Shown here: piece by piece, positions 19,080 to 28,959 of the stretch
How the letters are laid out: each line of letters begins with the position of its first letter
How positions within the stretch are numbered: the stretch's first letter is position 1
Assembly: GCF_900170025.1 (NCBI RefSeq)
Contig: NZ_FWEX01000006.1
Span: 1,883,089-1,947,088 of the forward strand
Direction: 5' to 3'
DNA length: 64,000 nucleotides
Origin: Nitrospira sp. ND1
Lineage (GTDB): Bacteria > Nitrospirota > Nitrospiria > Nitrospirales > Nitrospiraceae
The notes under the pieces: generated by a model
The model's database searches: none
The model's input: the letters and a program-made list of their open reading frames with translations, nothing else
What the model was told of the DNA's origin: nothing
Position numbers and translations under genes: made by a program

Positions 19080-19442
19080 GTGGCGAGCAAGGGAGAGAAG
19101 GAAGCCGCTGTCCGGACGGCCATCATCAAGTTCGAGCAGGAATTTCTGGGCCGCGGCCCGGATGAGGTTCGCGTCTTCATTGTGCGGGACATGCTTGTCG
19201 TGCGGTTGAAGGGGGTGCTGACACCCGCAGAACGCCAGCTGGCCAAAACGGCCGAAGGTATCGATATGGTGAAACGACTTCGGCAGAACCTCATCGCGCA
19301 AGGTCGGGAACGGCTCTGCGAACAAGTGATGGATCTGATCGGTGCGAAAGTGACGGCGCTGTTTACCGACATCGACACCGTGGTCGGGGAGCGCATTTTT
19401 GTCTTCACGTTGGAATCGGACATCGAAGCCAATTTCCGGTAA
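19080..19442 (+). CDS. mpsC: DUF2294/MpsC family protein
   Basis: A 120-aa protein of the family named MpsC (PF10057, formerly DUF2294), linked to the Mps membrane-potential/carbon system. Diagnostic segments are KFEQEFLGRGPDEVRVFIV, LVVRLKGVLTPAERQLAKT and VVGERIFVFTLESD. The GTG at 19080 has AAGGA 10 bases upstream and gives the usual family length. An in-frame ATG at 19017 would add 21 residues but lies upstream of a TATAAT. It reads divergently from dabB (MpsA-like) and dabA (MpsB-like), so all three Mps components are together here. Confidence 0.85.
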   Translation: MASKGEKEAAVRTAIIKFEQEFLGRGPDEVRVFIVRDMLVVRLKGVLTPAERQLAKTAEGIDMVKRLRQNLIAQGRERLCEQVMDLIGAKVTALFTDIDTVVGERIFVFTLESDIEANFR

Positions 19443-19463
19443 CCCTCAGGATCACGAAGCAGG

Positions 19464-20939
19464 ATGACAGTCCATAGTCTCGAAACCCTCACGTTCGATA
19501 ACAGTTACGCGCGTCTGCCGGAGGTCTTCTACGCCAAGGTGAGCCCGACGCCGTTCTCGGCCGCGCCGTTTCTCATCAGCGCGAACCGGGCCGCGATGGA
19601 GTTGCTCGATCTCGACCCGGCGGAAGCGGCGCGACCGGAGTTCGCCGGGGTGTTCGGCGGGAGCCTGCTGATTCCCGGCATGGAACCGCTGGCCATGCTC
19701 TACTCCGGCCATCAGTTCGGTGTCTATGTGCCGCAACTCGGCGATGGCCGGGCGATCCTTCTGGGGGAAGTGACGAACGGCCGCGGGGAACGCTGGGATC
19801 TGCACCTCAAAGGCGCGGGCATGACGCCCTTCTCGCGCGACGGGGATGGGCGTTCGGTGCTCCGTTCAGCCATCCGTGAATATCTCTGTTGCGAGGCGAT
19901 GCATGGACTCGGCATCCCGACGACGCGTGCGCTGTGCCTGGTCGGCAGCGACGACAAGGTCTATCGCGAACAGATCGAAACCGGGGCGACGATCGTCCGG
20001 ATGGCGCCGTCGCATGTGCGCTTCGGCACGTTCGAAATTTTCTACTACCGGAAGCAGCACGAGCATCTGCAGCGGCTGGCCGATTACACCATCGAGATGC
20101 ATTTCCCTGAACTTGCGCAGGCAGTCGACAAGTATACCCGTTTTTTTGCCGAGGTGGTCCAGCGCACGGCGAAACTGATCGCGCACTGGCAAGCGGTCGG
20201 CTGGTCGCATGGCGTGCTCAATACCGACAATATGTCGATCCTGGGCCTCACGCTGGACTATGGCCCATACGGTTTCATGGATGACTACGACCCCGGCTTC
20301 ATCTGCAACCACTCGGACTATAACGGGCGCTATGCCTTCAACCAGCAGCCCTACATCGGACTCTGGAACCTGAGTTGCCTGGCGCAAACCCTGCTGCCGT
20401 TTGCGCCCAAGGAAGAGCTGAAAGCCGCGCTCGATGGTTACCAGACCAGCGTGGATCGGCACTATCACAACCACATGCGTGCCAAATTGGGGTTGGTGGA
20501 GGACCGCGCGGAAGATGAGGCCCTGCTGCAAGAACTGAAATCGCTCATGGTCGGCAGCCGGGTCGATTACACGATCTTCTGGCGTGAATTGAGCATGTTT
20601 TCATCCGACGCGGGCGCGAAGAACGAACGGCTGCGGGAACATTTCCTGAATCCGGAGCGGTTCGATACCTGGGCCGTTCAGTATCGCGAACGGCTGCAGA
20701 GCGAGCAGAGTCGCGACGAAGAGCGACGGATTCGTATGGATCGGGTGAATCCCAAATACGTCCTGCGCAACTATCTCGCCCAAGGGGCCATCGAGAAGGC
20801 TCAGCAGAAAGACTATTCCGAGGTTGAACGGTTACTGGCGCTGCTGCAACAGCCCTATACTGAGCAACCCGGCATGAATTCCTACGCCGCCGCGCCCCCG
20901 AACTGGGGTAAACACCTCAGCGTCAGCTGCTCGTCGTAG
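19464..20939 (+). CDS. selO: Protein adenylyltransferase SelO (YdiU), cysteine form
   Basis: Pseudokinase-fold enzyme that transfers AMP to Ser/Thr/Tyr residues of target proteins, important in redox stress. The 491-aa length matches the family (E. coli about 480). Conserved segments are LYSGHQFGVYVPQLGDGRA, KGAGMTPFSRDGDGRSVLRS, TTRALCLVGSD and HGVLNTDNMSILGLTLDYGP. The C-terminus SVSCSS has Cys at the antepenultimate-plus position where animal SelO has selenocysteine. It starts 21 bp after the DUF2294 gene and may be co-transcribed. Confidence 0.95.
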   Translation: MTVHSLETLTFDNSYARLPEVFYAKVSPTPFSAAPFLISANRAAMELLDLDPAEAARPEFAGVFGGSLLIPGMEPLAMLYSGHQFGVYVPQLGDGRAILLGEVTNGRGERWDLHLKGAGMTPFSRDGDGRSVLRSAIREYLCCEAMHGLGIPTTRALCLVGSDDKVYREQIETGATIVRMAPSHVRFGTFEIFYYRKQHEHLQRLADYTIEMHFPELAQAVDKYTRFFAEVVQRTAKLIAHWQAVGWSHGVLNTDNMSILGLTLDYGPYGFMDDYDPGFICNHSDYNGRYAFNQQPYIGLWNLSCLAQTLLPFAPKEELKAALDGYQTSVDRHYHNHMRAKLGLVEDRAEDEALLQELKSLMVGSRVDYTIFWRELSMFSSDAGAKNERLREHFLNPERFDTWAVQYRERLQSEQSRDEERRIRMDRVNPKYVLRNYLAQGAIEKAQQKDYSEVERLLALLQQPYTEQPGMNSYAAAPPNWGKHLSVSCSS

Positions 20940-21188
20940 CATCACCACGTCATCGAGCAAAGACCTAGCCTCTTGTACTTATCTGAATAGATACATCTCG
21001 TATCGAGGAAGATACTCTTTCCCTCATCGCTGGCTGAGCATCGCGCGCACCAGTAATCCTTTATTAGTTCATCCTCTAGCCCTGGAGAGTTGTGGTTCAG
21101 CGGAGCTTAGATGCAGGCATAGCTTTTGCTGGATCGACCAGTGGGTGCTACATCCATGAGTCCAGCCACAGGGATGTGAGGGGCTCTT

Positions 21189-24100
21189 ATGGCAGGGGAT
21201 CGGGAAGAATCAAAAATTCCCATCACAACAGTCGTCGGACTGGCCATGGCCTTAGCTACGCTCTGGCTGGTGCGTGAGCCTCTTCTCAGCTCACGCCCTG
21301 AGGTTGAACCAGCCATAGGCCGGGAAGCGGAACTGATTCAAGCGCGACTCTGGCAGGATCCAATAGAGGCGGCAGAATCTCATCAGCAAAGCGACCGTAC
21401 CGAACAGCCACGCCACAACCACAGTTTCTCCAGTATTCATTTTGAGAGCAGGGAAGACCCCGGGGTGCATATCGGGGTTCTCATCATCATTACCGAGGGA
21501 AGTCCATATGCCGAGAACCATGAGAAGCGGTTGCGCGACCGCTATGCAGCACTCTCCGCTCTCGGTGTGGCGTGCCTTGTGCCGGCCGACGAAGAGCACA
21601 TCGGGTACTTCGAGGTTGGGCAGAGCCTCGTTCCGTTCGAGTGGTATAAGGCGAGAAAGACTAGACAATGTCATCAGGACAAGGATCACAAGCAGCACTA
21701 CGATCGGGTTCTCCTAGTCTGGGCGACGGATGACAGTCTGGGAGAGAGGCCGTTGAATAGACTGAATGAAATTTCAGGGTTGCTTGCGAGCCAGTATTGG
21801 GCCGATGTCTGTGGAGGGCGGCATTCTGTAGAGTGTATGGCCAAGCTCGAGTTTAAGATTATCGGCCCACCTAGCTCCAGCATGCTCAGGGTTATGCTAC
21901 AGAACGCACGAGATCAGGCTGCGCCTAAATGGTGGCCGAACATAGGATCTCTTGAGGGCCCTACGTCGTTCAAGATCGCCCTTTATTCACCTTGGGCCAC
22001 AGCCTCTCCTGAACTTCTTTTGCAAGGGATTGATTCGAATGGGCAAGCCAATACCCATAGGTGCGAAGGGGGTCAATCGTGCAGGAAAAATTTGGCCGCC
22101 CAACTGGCTAATGCAGGTGTTGTCCTCGAGCATACCGTCGAGGGCGATGAAGAGATGTCTCTCGCCTTGGTGGGAGAACTTGGAAGGCGACAGGTCAAAA
22201 TAGGCGAAGATCCCATTGCACTTATCGGAGAATGGGACACGTTCTATGGCCGAGCGCTTCCAATTGTTTTCAGAGCGGCAGCTTGTGTGGTTGCTAGTGA
22301 GAATATTACCGATGAACTAAATAAAGTCGAGAGTATGGACGAGGGGGCAGAAAGGAATCGGCGTGACGCTGTCCTCTATAAACGGTTTAGGGAGTGCCAA
22401 TCTATCTCTCGGGCCATTCGTTCCCAGATAGAACACCCAGAACGTTGGGATGCGCTTGAGATGAGGATCTCCCGCTATTCCTATCTCCGCGGCCTCGATG
22501 GCCTGACACCAGGAGCCAGTAAGAAAAGCGGGGAGGCAGAGAACGATAAAAAAAGCGGCCGATCGAACTCGAATGACAAGAAGCATCAAGATAAGACGTT
22601 TGAAGGCCTCGAACGCCCGGATGGGGAGAGCCAGCTGGATTATCTGCGCAGGTTAGTTGCAAGAATGAAGCAGGATGCTGACGAGGCCAGCGGGTCCATT
22701 GGGAAGCCGCCGAAGGCGATCGGGGTGCTCGGCAGCGACGTGTATGACACCTTGCTCATTCTGAGGGCTGTTCGAGAAGAATTTCCCAACGCGATTTTTT
22801 TTACAACTGATTTGGATGCGCGGTTTTTTCAGGAGCGTGAATCAAAGTGGGCGCGCAACCTCGTTGTCGCGTCACCCTTTGGTCTGAATCTCCATAGTGG
22901 AATCCAGCATGATATCCCCCCTTTCCGGAACAGTTATCAGACCTCAGGTTTTTTTACGATGCTTCGAGCCTTGGGCCACATCAGGTCTGTGCGGTCGTCG
23001 ACACCATCGACAATGGTGTGTCCGGAAACTGGTTTTGAGAGTATGGAGTTACTATTTGACCGATACGAAATCGATTTGAGTCCGAAACCGTTCTCCGCGC
23101 TGCTTTGTCCACGACTATTCGAGGTCGGGCGCCATGGTCCAGTCGACCTCTCTGCTGACCGAGGAGCCGTCCCGTCGCGGGTGGGAGAAATAGAAATGAT
23201 TCAGCCCCCGCGTGAACTGTTTCCTCTGGGGATGAGACCCTGGTGGAAATTTTTGAACGCGGATTATCGCCTTCGATTCCGTCACACTGTGTTCTGGCTC
23301 CTGGTGGCGGTGCTAGTGAGTCTTGTCGTGTTCACTCAACTGCCTGGGAAAATGTGGAATTGGGCGAAGGGCGATGTCGCTGAAAGAGTCAAATGGCATT
23401 GGAGGGTCGTTGCGCTGACAATAATAGCCAGTGTCGGAGCTTTCACGGTCGTGGGAGGAGTGGATCGGCTGATACGGGTGATTCTGGAGGATAGATGGGA
23501 GGGTGAGCCGTTCAGCATTTCCGACGGGGTGAGCACCTGGCCAAGCATCATCATCCGCTCTCTCGTGATTGCATGGTGTCTTGGATGTTTGGTCAGAGCC
23601 TACTATGCGCTTCGATCCAGTCAGAGTGAATTGAAAGAAGAATTTGCGCTCCCTTCCTATAGACCCAAAGGCAGCCTACGTGAACAGGTATGGGTGCTTC
23701 TTAGGTCCATAATTTGGATTAAGTCGGTACCGCAACCAACCGATGGTAGTGCGAGCATCGCTCGAATATGGCACGATTACTCACGGGCCGCTCTCTATAG
23801 AAACCGAGTCGTCCGATCTCTGAGCTTACTCGTAATTTATCTATTTCTCATTTTCATCATTTTGGCTGTCATTGCATCGCCTGGTCCGCCATCCAGCCCC
23901 TGCCGAGGAATTACTAACTGCAAAATAGTGGCTGGTGTGACGTGGGCGGCAGTTTTATCGATGGTCTTCTTAAACATGTTTGTGTTCGATGCCGTGTTGC
24001 TGAGCCAGAGCTTCATAACACGACTCAAGACGACATCCATACGGTGGCCGGATAAGACGCTTGCTAAATTTCATTCCCGGTTCGAGTTAGATCGTCGGTA

Positions 24101-24536
24101 TCTTCCAGGTTTGATTATGGTGAGGTGCATTGCGGATCAAACTCACGCGGTGCATAAACTCGTATTTTGCCCCTTCATCGCCTTGTTCTTTATGATATTG
24201 TCTCGGAATCGGCTTTTCGACAATTGGGATTTTCCTCTCGCGCTGATTATGATTTGGCTCATCTATGCTGGTCTGGCGGCCGGTAGTACGATCATTCTAA
24301 GATCGAGAGCCAGACAAGCTCGTGACCTTGCCATTGGATATTTTCGTGAGCACCTGCTTGCTGTAACAGGAATGGGGACGCAACAAAAGGTTTGTGCAGA
24401 TCAGCTGCGCCTGGCACTAGAGGACATCGAGCACGTTCAGAAAGGGGCCTACACGCCATTGGTTCTCAATCCGGTATTTAGTGCCAGCATCCTCGCGGTG
24501 ATTTCCTTCCTTCAATATTGGTATCTTGGCCAGTAA
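21189..24536 (+). CDS. Large membrane protein of unknown function (1115 aa)
   Basis: Not recognised. It has one N-terminal membrane segment (about residues 11-29). A soluble region of about 650 residues then shows two Rossmann-like stretches: one around residues 85-240 (VHIGVLIIITEGSPYAENHE, VLLVWATDDS) and one around 510-580 (KAIGVLGSDVYDTLLILRAV, NAIFFTTDLDARFF, ASPFGLNL). A charged low-complexity linker sits near 440-475. The C-terminus has seven or eight hydrophobic segments between about 699 and 1113. No Walker, kinase or channel motif is seen. Lower G+C than neighbours suggests transfer. It stands alone. Confidence 0.8.
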   Translation: MAGDREESKIPITTVVGLAMALATLWLVREPLLSSRPEVEPAIGREAELIQARLWQDPIEAAESHQQSDRTEQPRHNHSFSSIHFESREDPGVHIGVLIIITEGSPYAENHEKRLRDRYAALSALGVACLVPADEEHIGYFEVGQSLVPFEWYKARKTRQCHQDKDHKQHYDRVLLVWATDDSLGERPLNRLNEISGLLASQYWADVCGGRHSVECMAKLEFKIIGPPSSSMLRVMLQNARDQAAPKWWPNIGSLEGPTSFKIALYSPWATASPELLLQGIDSNGQANTHRCEGGQSCRKNLAAQLANAGVVLEHTVEGDEEMSLALVGELGRRQVKIGEDPIALIGEWDTFYGRALPIVFRAAACVVASENITDELNKVESMDEGAERNRRDAVLYKRFRECQSISRAIRSQIEHPERWDALEMRISRYSYLRGLDGLTPGASKKSGEAENDKKSGRSNSNDKKHQDKTFEGLERPDGESQLDYLRRLVARMKQDADEASGSIGKPPKAIGVLGSDVYDTLLILRAVREEFPNAIFFTTDLDARFFQERESKWARNLVVASPFGLNLHSGIQHDIPPFRNSYQTSGFFTMLRALGHIRSVRSSTPSTMVCPETGFESMELLFDRYEIDLSPKPFSALLCPRLFEVGRHGPVDLSADRGAVPSRVGEIEMIQPPRELFPLGMRPWWKFLNADYRLRFRHTVFWLLVAVLVSLVVFTQLPGKMWNWAKGDVAERVKWHWRVVALTIIASVGAFTVVGGVDRLIRVILEDRWEGEPFSISDGVSTWPSIIIRSLVIAWCLGCLVRAYYALRSSQSELKEEFALPSYRPKGSLREQVWVLLRSIIWIKSVPQPTDGSASIARIWHDYSRAALYRNRVVRSLSLLVIYLFLIFIILAVIASPGPPSSPCRGITNCKIVAGVTWAAVLSMVFLNMFVFDAVLLSQSFITRLKTTSIRWPDKTLAKFHSRFELDRRYLPGLIMVRCIADQTHAVHKLVFCPFIALFFMILSRNRLFDNWDFPLALIMIWLIYAGLAAGSTIILRSRARQARDLAIGYFREHLLAVTGMGTQQKVCADQLRLALEDIEHVQKGAYTPLVLNPVFSASILAVISFLQYWYLGQ

Positions 24537-24667
24537 TCCTCGGTTCATGTCGCGAACGTCTGCTTGGGCGCTGGTGATCGGGCGCCGGTGCAGGGGCATC
24601 GCTGTTGATTCGGCCGATAGCGGTGCGAGAATATCTACGCAACTCTCGGAATAGGAGAAGCACGTCG

Positions 24668-25381
24668 ATGCGTATGGACACACTCGGCGGCCTCACGGTT
24701 CGTCTGACGGGCGGGACCGACGGGAAAGGCGGCGGCAACGGCCCGCTGGTGGTGCTGCTCCATGGTTTCGGTGCGCCGGGCGACGATCTCGTGCCGCTGA
24801 GCGAATATCTCGATGCGCCCACCGGGACACGCTTTCTCTTTCCTGAAGCGCCGATTTCAATTCCGATGGGCTTCGGCGATTCGCGCGCCTGGTGGATGAT
24901 CGACATGGCCCGTATCCAAGCCGATCGAGCGGCGGGCAAAGTCCGGGACATGTCCGGCGAAATCCCGCGCGGGCTTACCGAAGCGCGCGAGCATATGAAA
25001 GTGCTGCTGGATGAGATACAAAAGAAACTCGGCGCCGATCCCGAGCGCACGGTGTTAGGCGGCTTCTCACAGGGGGCGATGCTGTCCTGTGACGCACTGC
25101 TCCACAGCACTCAGTCCTATGCCGGACTCATCCAGCTCTCCGGGACCCTGGTGGCAAAACAGGAGTGGGCGCCGTTGCTGACGAAACGCAAAGGCCTGCC
25201 GCTGTTTCAGAGCCATGGCACGCAAGACCCGATCCTGCCCTACGCGATGGCTGAACGGCTGCGGGATGAATTTCTGCAGGCCGGTGTGTCGGTCGATTGG
25301 CAGCCGTTTCGGGGCGGCCATGAAATTCCGGAGCCGGTGTTGCGCAAGCTGGGCAGTTTTCTCTTGAAGGCCGTGAGATAG
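24668..25381 (+). CDS. Phospholipase/carboxylesterase-type alpha/beta hydrolase
   Basis: A 237-aa serine hydrolase of the carboxylesterase/acyl-protein thioesterase family. The oxyanion-region motif is VLLHGFGAPGDDLVP. The nucleophile elbow is GGFSQGAM (Ser), the acid is in SHGTQDPILPY, and the His is in GGHEIPEPV. The ATG at 24668 has AGGAG about 10 bases upstream. It precedes a second alpha/beta hydrolase by 7 bp, so the two probably form an operon. The substrate is unknown. There is no signal peptide, so it acts in the cytoplasm. Confidence 0.88.
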   Translation: MRMDTLGGLTVRLTGGTDGKGGGNGPLVVLLHGFGAPGDDLVPLSEYLDAPTGTRFLFPEAPISIPMGFGDSRAWWMIDMARIQADRAAGKVRDMSGEIPRGLTEAREHMKVLLDEIQKKLGADPERTVLGGFSQGAMLSCDALLHSTQSYAGLIQLSGTLVAKQEWAPLLTKRKGLPLFQSHGTQDPILPYAMAERLRDEFLQAGVSVDWQPFRGGHEIPEPVLRKLGSFLLKAVR

Positions 25382-25388
25382 GCTCGGG

Positions 25389-26135
25389 ATGGATCCGTTT
25401 ACACTCACCGGCGCAGACGGCACAACTCTCCGTGGCGATCGTGTCGTCGGCAAGGACCGCCAGCTTCTCTTCATCACCGGGTTTCTCTCCAAACGGTGGG
25501 GCAATAAGAGCAAGGCGCTGGCGCAATGGTGTCAGGAGCGAGGCTGGGGATTCTGCTGTTTTGACTTTCGCGGGTGGGGCGACTCGGGCGGTGTGTGGGG
25601 TGAATATCGCCTGCTGCAATGGCTGGAAGACGCCGAAGCGGTCACGAATCTGTTGGCGGGTGGGCCTCCGGTGACGATCGTCGGTAACTCCCTCGGCGGA
25701 TGGCTGGCCTGGCTGGTTGCGCAGGAGCAACCGGCGGTGGAAGAATTGATTCTCATCGCCCCGGCGTTCAATATGATGGATCTGCGCGCGGCTCAGATTT
25801 CCAATGAGCGGCGTGAGCAGTGGCAGGCCACCGGCTCCATGCCATGGGACGACGAGCCCATGCATCGAGAGGCGCCGATCCCCTGGCACTGGGTCGAAGA
25901 CAGCCAGGCCCTCTGGAGCCGTCGCCTCACCATGCCGCGTCGCGTCAAGACGACCATTCTGCACGGGCTGCAGGATACAGTGATCAAGCCCGACGGCAGC
26001 TGGACCTTCGTGCAGCACCTGCTGTCACAGGATCCTGAATTTCCCATCGACGTCTTATTCAAAACCGGTGATCACCGTCTGAGCAGCCCCGACCATTTGG
26101 AGACGTTCAGGCAGTTGGTGAGCCGATCGCGATAG
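25389..26135 (+). CDS. Alpha/beta hydrolase
   Basis: A 248-aa alpha/beta hydrolase resembling palmitoyl-protein-hydrolase/YqiA-type esterases. It has FDFRGWGDSGG, the nucleophile elbow IVGNSLGGWLAW, the acid in LHGLQDTVIKPDG, and the catalytic His in KTGDHRLSSPDH. It follows the carboxylesterase by 7 bp and precedes a small Cys-rich gene by 10 bp, all on the plus strand. The substrate is not evident. Confidence 0.87.
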   Translation: MDPFTLTGADGTTLRGDRVVGKDRQLLFITGFLSKRWGNKSKALAQWCQERGWGFCCFDFRGWGDSGGVWGEYRLLQWLEDAEAVTNLLAGGPPVTIVGNSLGGWLAWLVAQEQPAVEELILIAPAFNMMDLRAAQISNERREQWQATGSMPWDDEPMHREAPIPWHWVEDSQALWSRRLTMPRRVKTTILHGLQDTVIKPDGSWTFVQHLLSQDPEFPIDVLFKTGDHRLSSPDHLETFRQLVSRSR

Positions 26136-26145
26136 AGGGGCGCCT

Positions 26146-26313
26146 ATGCTGGTCTTGATCCATAAAGAGTGCGGTGGCCCGGCGCTGGACGAATCGCCGG
26201 TCGGCGAAGTGTGCGCGATTCCGGTGAGTCAGTTCCCGTTCACCTGCTTCACCTGCCTGGAAGACATCCTCGATGAATCCGAAGTGCGACTCACCGAAGA
26301 TCTCGGCATCTGA
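26146..26313 (+). CDS. Small cysteine-rich protein
   Basis: A 55-aa protein starting at ATG 26146 with AGAGGGG 5 bases upstream. Four cysteines (C9, C22, C34, C37), the last two as CFTC, suggest a small metal-binding fold. The acidic C-terminus ends EDLGI. It lies 10 bp after the alpha/beta hydrolase and 99 bp before the HugZ-like gene. It is too short for most gene finders, but the ribosome site and operon position support it. The function is unknown. Confidence 0.6.
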   Translation: MLVLIHKECGGPALDESPVGEVCAIPVSQFPFTCFTCLEDILDESEVRLTEDLGI

Positions 26314-26412
26314 CGGACGTTGTGCCGGTCCCGTTCCCCCCGCGCTCAGTGGAAATTCCGGAAGCATCCAGGTAAGGTGTCGTGCAGCTTATTGCACAGA
26401 AAAGAGGCATCC

Positions 26413-27219
26413 TTGTCATCAACGCAGCAACACAATAGCGGGCCGGATTCCGACGGTCCTGAGGTCCCTGAACCGTCCCATGCCGAGCGGGCAAAGACTC
26501 TGGTCTATCTACAGCAGACGGGCGGCCTTTCGACCATCTCGCGTAAACAACCAGGCTGGCCCTTCGGGTCCGTCATGCCCTATGGCCTCGACGACCAGGG
26601 GCAACCGTTGTTTCTCATCAGCACCATGGCGATGCACACGCAGAACCTCCTGGGCGATCCACGCGCCAGTCTGCTGGTGACGCCGCCGGAAAGTAGAACC
26701 GATCCTCTGGGTGCCGCCAGGGTGACGTTGATGGGATCGGTGACGCGTGTGCCGAAGGAGGAGAGTGCGCCGGTTCGCGAACGCTACCTGGCCCGGCATG
26801 CTAACGCCGCCTATTGGGTGGACTTCAACGACTTCGGCTTCTTTCGCATGGCGATCGCAGATATCTATTTCGTCGGCGGGTTTGGCTCGATGGGCTGGGT
26901 CGTTCCGTCCGACTATACGGCCGCTGCGGTGGATCCACTAGCCGATCAGGCATCTGGGCTGATCCGTGAAATGAATGAACAGCAGACAGCCACGCTGTTG
27001 CTCCTGGCCCGGGTGTACGGCAAGCTGGAGGCGCAGCAGGTGACCATGACCGCGCTGGATCGTCTGGGTTTTCATCTGCGCATCAAGACCGCCGAGCGGA
27101 TGCAGGGGGGACGGGTCGCGTTCACCAATCCGGTCCGCACAGCCGCAGAGGTCAGGGCCGGCCTGGCCGACATGGCCGCCCGGGCGAAGGCCGGGGCCGA
27201 ACTCGTGCACTCATTGTAA
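26413..27219 (+). CDS. HugZ-like pyridoxamine-phosphate-oxidase-fold protein (DUF2470)
   Basis: A 268-aa split-barrel protein resembling HugZ haem oxygenases and related flavin/haem proteins. The N-terminal split barrel has GLSTISRKQPGWPFGSVMPY and GDPRASLLVTPP, with ARVTLMGSVTRV. The C-terminal DUF2470-like domain contains VTMTALDRLGFHLRIKTAER and ends in RTAAEVRAGLADMA. The chosen TTG start at 26413 has AAGAGG 5 bases upstream. Earlier in-frame GTG/ATG codons give an unconserved extension. Haem degradation is plausible but not proven. Confidence 0.8.
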   Translation: MSSTQQHNSGPDSDGPEVPEPSHAERAKTLVYLQQTGGLSTISRKQPGWPFGSVMPYGLDDQGQPLFLISTMAMHTQNLLGDPRASLLVTPPESRTDPLGAARVTLMGSVTRVPKEESAPVRERYLARHANAAYWVDFNDFGFFRMAIADIYFVGGFGSMGWVVPSDYTAAAVDPLADQASGLIREMNEQQTATLLLLARVYGKLEAQQVTMTALDRLGFHLRIKTAERMQGGRVAFTNPVRTAAEVRAGLADMAARAKAGAELVHSL

Positions 27220-27276
27220 GCGGCCGCGCAACGTATTCTTCTCAACACAGTACCACACCATCAGATAGGGGAACGC

Positions 27277-28959
27277 ATGGCGACGAACGATAAGCAGGTG
27301 ATTTTTTCTCTGGTCGGTGTCGGCAAGGTCTATCCGCCGAAGAAGCAGGTCCTGCGCGACATCTACCTGGGCTTTTACTACGGCGCCAAGATCGGCGTGC
27401 TGGGTTTGAACGGATCCGGAAAAAGCTCGTTGCTCAAAATCATTGCCGGGACCGATCCCAACTACGTCGGTGAGATCACTCGCTCGAAGGGCTACAGCGT
27501 CGGACTGCTCGAACAGGAACCGCAACTCGACCTCAACAAGACGGTCAAAGAGGTCGTCGAGGAAGGGAAGAAGGAGCTGGTGGCGCTGCTGCACGAGTAC
27601 GAAGCGGTCAGCAACAGTATGGGCGAGGCCGGCCCCGATGAGATGGAAAAGCTCATCGACAAGCAGGCGCAGCTGCAGGAAAAGATCGAGGCAGCGAACG
27701 GCTGGGAGCTGGAAAGCGAACTCGAAATCGCCATGGATGCGCTGCGCTGCCCGCCTGCCGATCAGAAGATCAGTGTGTTGTCCGGCGGTGAAAAACGCCG
27801 CGTGGCCCTCTGTCGCCTCATGATCCAGGAGCCGGACATTCTGCTGCTCGACGAGCCGACCAATCACCTCGATGCGGAATCCGTGCAATGGCTGGAGCAG
27901 CACCTGCAACAGTACAAGGGCACGGTCATCGCGGTGACGCACGACCGCTACTTCCTCGACAACGTGGCGGGGTGGATTCTGGAACTCGACCGCGGCTCCG
28001 GCATTCCCTTCCAAGGCAACTACACGGCGTGGCTCGAACAGAAGCAGGACCGGTTAGAGAAGGAAGAGAAGGCCGAATCCAAGCGCAAGAAAACGCTCGA
28101 ACACGAGTTGGAATGGATTCGCATGTCGCCGAAGGCCCGGCAGTCGAAGGGCAAGGCGCGTCTCAACCGGTATGAGGAATTGGTCAATCAGAAGCAGGAT
28201 CAGCTGGCCGCCGATCTGGAAATCTATATTCCGCCGGGACCTCGGCTCGGGGATCTGGTGGTTGAGGCCAAGGGCATCAGCAAGGCCTTCGGCGACAACG
28301 TCCTCTATGAAAATGTCGAGTTCAGCCTGCCGAAGGGCGGCATCGTCGGCGTCGTCGGTCCCAACGGTGCGGGCAAGACCACCATGTTCCGCATGATTAT
28401 CGGCAAGGAGAAGCCGGACACGGGGACCATTCGCATCGGCGAAACGGTCAAGCTCGGTTACGTGGATCAGGATCGGTCGCTCGATCCCAACAAGACGGTG
28501 TACGAAATCATTTCCGAGGGACAAGACACGATCATGCTGGGCAAGGCCGAAGTGAATGCCCGCGGCTACTGTGCCCGCTTCAATTTCGCCGGCACCGATC
28601 AGCAGAAGAAGGTCAAGGATCTGTCAGGCGGCGAGCGGAACCGCGTGCATCTCGCGCGCATGTTGAAAGAAGGGGCCAACCTCATCATCCTCGACGAACC
28701 GACCAACGACCTGGATGTGAACACGTTGCGCGCGTTGGAAGAGGGGTTGGAGGGATTTGCCGGCTGCGCCGTCATCAGCAGTCACGATCGCTGGTTCTTA
28801 GACCGTGTCGCCACCCATATCATGGCGTTCGAAGGCGACAGCAAAGTGGTGTGGTACGAGGGCAACTACAGCGAATACGAAGCCGATCGTAAGAAACGGC
28901 TCGGCAAAGAAGCCGACCAGCCGCATCGCATACGCTATCGCAAACTGACCAGGAGTTAG
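27277..28959 (+). CDS. ettA: Energy-dependent translational throttle protein EttA (ABC-F)
   Basis: ABC-F ATPase that binds the ribosomal E site and gates the first peptide bond according to ATP/ADP. It is 560 aa (E. coli 555). Domain 1 has GLNGSGKSS, signature [14 protein letters not shown] and Walker [13 protein letters not shown]. The ABC-F linker is helical. Domain 2 has [23 protein letters not shown] and [12 protein letters not shown]. The toothpick arm insertion sits in domain 1. The stop codon (28957-28959) coincides with the first base of repeat A copy 3. Confidence 0.96.
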   Translation: MATNDKQVIFSLVGVGKVYPPKKQVLRDIYLGFYYGAKIGVLGLNGSGKSSLLKIIAGTDPNYVGEITRSKGYSVGLLEQEPQLDLNKTVKEVVEEGKKELVALLHEYEAVSNSMGEAGPDEMEKLIDKQAQLQEKIEAANGWELESELEIAMDALRCPPADQKISVLSGGEKRRVALCRLMIQEPDILLLDEPTNHLDAESVQWLEQHLQQYKGTVIAVTHDRYFLDNVAGWILELDRGSGIPFQGNYTAWLEQKQDRLEKEEKAESKRKKTLEHELEWIRMSPKARQSKGKARLNRYEELVNQKQDQLAADLEIYIPPGPRLGDLVVEAKGISKAFGDNVLYENVEFSLPKGGIVGVVGPNGAGKTTMFRMIIGKEKPDTGTIRIGETVKLGYVDQDRSLDPNKTVYEIISEGQDTIMLGKAEVNARGYCARFNFAGTDQQKKVKDLSGGERNRVHLARMLKEGANLIILDEPTNDLDVNTLRALEEGLEGFAGCAVISSHDRWFLDRVATHIMAFEGDSKVVWYEGNYSEYEADRKKRLGKEADQPHRIRYRKLTRS

